Of a stretch of 64,000 bases of DNA, positions 62,069-64,000 are shown one piece after another. This DNA comes from Oryzomonas japonica (GTDB lineage: Bacteria; Desulfobacterota; Desulfuromonadia; Geobacterales; Pseudopelobacteraceae): the NCBI RefSeq assembly GCF_008802365.1, contig NZ_VZQZ01000004.1, forward strand, positions 62,001-126,000. The letters run 5' to 3'. Every line of letters begins with the position of its first letter. Position 1 is the stretch's first letter. The notes under the pieces are model-generated. The model had not been told where the DNA came from. It did not search any database and saw only the letters and a list, made by a program, of their open reading frames with translations. The position numbers and the translations under genes were made by a program.

Positions 62069-63340
62069 CTATTTGAGGCTGGTGATATAGGCGCGGATGC
62101 CTTCCATGATACCTTCCGCGGTCTGTTCCTGGTAGGCGGGGTCCGTGAGGCGGGACTCTTCCTGCACGTTGCTGACAAAGGCGGTCTCCACCAGGATGCT
62201 CGGCATGGTGGCGCCGACCAGGACGTAGAAGGGGCCCTGCTTGACCCCCAGGTTTCTCACGTCGGCGTGACGGCTTTTGATCTTGCCGTGCAGGGACCGC
62301 TGCACTTCGTCCGCCAGATGGGCCGAGTCGTTGAGCTTGTAATTGGCCATGAGGTCGAAGAGGATCGCCTGCAGGACGCTGACCTTCTCCAGGGTGGTGC
62401 CGTTCTCCTTGGCGGCCAGCTGGGCGGCCTTCTCGGTCTTGGCCAGGTTGAGGTAGTAGGTCTCGATGCCCGAGGCCCCGCGGTTCAAGGCGGCATTGGC
62501 GTGCACCGACACGAACAGGTCGGCGTTCACCTTGTTGGCGATGGCGGTGCGCTCCTCCAGGGGGATGAAGACGTCGGTGGCGCGGGTCATGACCACGTCC
62601 AGCCCCAGTTCATCCTTCAGCAGGTCCCGCAGCTTCAGGCCGATGGCCAGGACCACGTCCTTTTCCTTGACCCCGTTGGGACCGAGGGCCCCGGAATCAT
62701 GCCCGCCGTGCCCCGGATCGACGACAATCCGGCGGATCTTGGCGATGAGCGGCTTTTTATGGGGCTTGACCTTCTTTTCCACAACCGGCGGGGTCGCGTG
62801 TTTCGGCTCCGGGGCCGGCGGGGCAACCGCAGATTGAGTCGGGGCCGGTTTGGCGGCGATGGTGTTCTCCAGGCGGGAGATCTCGGCGCGCCGCTCCCCG
62901 CGAACGTCGATGACCAGCCGTGCAGGCTCGGAGAGCGGGAAGATCTTGTAGTCCTTGATATTCTCCGTATCCAGCACCACCCGCACCACGTCCAGCTTGT
63001 GCTGGCCCAACCGGACCCCCTTCAGGAGGCCGTCGCCGATGGTGATGTCCTTCGCCCCCGACCCCAGCTTGGCCCGGTTGATGTCGATGTAGACCCGGCC
63101 CGGCTTACCGCGGCTCCCCTTGCCCAGTTCATGGGCCTCCCAGGTGACGTCCCGGTCGAACTCCAGGGAGATGCGGGTGTAGTCCGGGTTCGACCAGTGC
63201 TTCATCTCGCTCAGCAAGGCCAAGGGGCGGCTGTCGGCCGTCTGGTCGCCGTTGGTCTTTTTCTTGGCCGCCAGGGCGGGGTAGGGGAGGAGGAGCGTGA
63301 GGATGAGAAGGTTTGCAACTATGTGAAGAAATCGGGTCAT
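62069..63340 (-). CDS. N-acetylmuramoyl-L-alanine amidase with AMIN domain (AmiC-like)
   Basis: The 423-aa exported enzyme cuts the amide bond between muramic acid and the peptide, separating daughter cells. A signal peptide (FLHIVANLLILTLLLPYPAL) is followed by an AMIN domain (about 45-130; TRISLEFDRDVTWE, VRVVLDTENIKDYK) and a Pro/Lys linker. The Amidase_3 domain (about 200-420) has the zinc ligands in VVDPGHGGHDSGALG, Glu in the VNADLFVSVHANAA region and SILVETAFVSN. It is co-transcribed with rsmI. Confidence 0.93.
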   Translation of the reverse strand: MTRFLHIVANLLILTLLLPYPALAAKKKTNGDQTADSRPLALLSEMKHWSNPDYTRISLEFDRDVTWEAHELGKGSRGKPGRVYIDINRAKLGSGAKDITIGDGLLKGVRLGQHKLDVVRVVLDTENIKDYKIFPLSEPARLVIDVRGERRAEISRLENTIAAKPAPTQSAVAPPAPEPKHATPPVVEKKVKPHKKPLIAKIRRIVVDPGHGGHDSGALGPNGVKEKDVVLAIGLKLRDLLKDELGLDVVMTRATDVFIPLEERTAIANKVNADLFVSVHANAALNRGASGIETYYLNLAKTEKAAQLAAKENGTTLEKVSVLQAILFDLMANYKLNDSAHLADEVQRSLHGKIKSRHADVRNLGVKQGPFYVLVGATMPSILVETAFVSNVQEESRLTDPAYQEQTAEGIMEGIRAYITSLK

Positions 63341-63509
63341 TGGGTCGCTTTGTGCCGCAACGGAATCGGATTGAAAAAGTAACGTATTCTTTTAACAGAA
63401 ATAATTGAATGTTTCAACCTTCAGGGGGCGGTGGTTCGGTAATCTCACTATTATTATCGCTCAGGCGGTCGAATGGGCTGATCGCAGGGTCGCGCTGCTG
63501 TTCGCCCAA

Positions 63510-63534
63510 TCGGGGCGCATGCAATGCGCCCCGA
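63510..63534. repeat. Perfect 11-bp hairpin, terminator-like
   Basis: TCGGGGCGCAT (63510-63520) and ATGCGCCCCGA (63524-63534) flank a GCA loop, 10 nt past the LOG gene stop. There is no T-tract on either strand, so it may stabilise the mRNA end or be a REP-like element. Confidence 0.6.
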
Positions 63535-63543
63535 CAGCCGGTT

Positions 63544-64000
63544 TCATGTATCCGCTTTCTCCACCCACTTTTGAATAGTCGGCGGTTTGTAACCGGCGAA
63601 CCGGTCCAGCAGCGCCTCGGGGGCCTGCTCCACGAGCAGCATGGAACGGTGCGGCTCCCTGACGAACTGTTCCGCCACGGTGTGATCCAGAAACGCAATC
63701 AGCGCGTCGTAGTACCCCGCGATGTTGAGCAGGCCGCACGGTTTGGCGTGAAAGCCCAGTTGGGCCCAGGTCCAGATCTCGAAGATCTCCTCCAGCGTGC
63801 CGATCCCTCCCGGCAGGGCGATGAAGCCGTCGGAAAGCTCGGCCATCATGGTTTTGCGCTCGTGCATGGAGCGGGTGACGTGGAGTTCGGTCAGGTTCGG
63901 GTGGGCGATCTCCTTGCGCATGAGCGCATCGGGGATGACCCCCACCGCCTCGCCGCCCAATTGCAGCACCGTATCCGCCACTATCCCCATGATGCCGACA
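63544..64000 (-). CDS. LOG-family nucleotide 5'-monophosphate phosphoribohydrolase (5' end outside window)
   Basis: The visible 151 codons carry the two family motifs: MHERKTMM (MHxRK) and LPGGIGTLEEIFE (PGGxGTxxE). LOG-type enzymes split nucleoside monophosphates into base and ribose 5-phosphate; in plants this activates cytokinins, and in bacteria the substrate is usually AMP or related nucleotides. The frame continues beyond the right edge, so about the first 40 residues are missing. Confidence 0.88.
   Translation of the reverse strand, partial: VGIMGIVADTVLQLGGEAVGVIPDALMRKEIAHPNLTELHVTRSMHERKTMMAELSDGFIALPGGIGTLEEIFEIWTWAQLGFHAKPCGLLNIAGYYDALIAFLDHTVAEQFVREPHRSMLLVEQAPEALLDRFAGYKPPTIQKWVEKADT

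Noticed and set aside
61184-63382. 732-codon open frame on the plus strand
   Set aside because: It is antisense to rsmI and the amidase gene, both with full motifs.

Overview
The window is about 19 kb of bacterial chromosome, then 36.7 kb of integrated elements, then 8 kb more of chromosome. The host genes are GC-rich. A Cache-type chemoreceptor, an HDOD/GAF histidine kinase, a REC-PAS-GGDEF-EAL regulator, a Cys-rich PAS kinase and a tiny Cys-rich protein near argS together suggest a delta-proteobacterium of the Geobacter group (Desulfuromonadota). This placement is inferred from gene content and no similarity search was run.

Left chromosomal part (1-18.8 kb). It holds a partial isochorismatase-family hydrolase, a possible structured RNA, three small lipoproteins (one DUF1499), a methyl-accepting chemotaxis protein, a BamE-like lipoprotein, a three-gene MacB/DevC-type ABC exporter, a DUF3300/DUF2950 pair, a translationally coupled HDOD-histidine kinase and REC-PAS-GGDEF-EAL regulator, and a PAS histidine kinase.

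Integrated part (19.0-55.8 kb). An intact initiator tRNA-fMet gene lies at 55738-55814. Copies of its 3' end lie at 20360-20407 (48 of 48 bases identical) and 19023-19070 (two substitutions). Each copy carries its own terminator hairpin. The simplest reading is two successive insertions at one tRNA: a 1.3 kb remnant with a LexA-type autocleaving repressor and a small membrane protein, then a 35.4 kb prophage. The prophage's leftward lysogeny operon encodes a membrane protein, an exported nuclease-like protein and the integrase. A CI-like repressor and a Cro-like gene diverge from a switch region. The rightward early region encodes small regulators, a candidate origin and initiator, a MazG-like protein, a C39-like protein, a second tyrosine recombinase and two DNA methyltransferases. 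The late region follows the order portal, scaffold, capsid, cement, tail tube A and B, internal virion proteins, holin/spanins, polyvalent protein, endolysin, ejection protein, terminase, fibre, tailspike. This is close to the T7 order but in a temperate phage without T7 polymerases, and the cement protein looks like that of Bordetella phage BPP-1.

Right chromosomal part (55.8-64 kb, leftward). It holds a SPOR protein, argS, a 42-aa Cys-rich protein, ftsB, UDP-xylose synthase, UDP-glucose dehydrogenase, rsmI, an AMIN/Amidase_3 amidase and a partial LOG-family gene.

The most unusual signals are these: the cytosine methyltransferase gene also encodes, in the +1 frame, a second recognisable phage protein, and three repeat motifs are shared by both frames; G9 tracts sit in both methyltransferase genes; four virion protein genes begin with signal-peptide-like segments; an exported nuclease-like protein is coupled to the integrase; and a leaderless lexA has a perfect 24-bp palindrome over its start codon.
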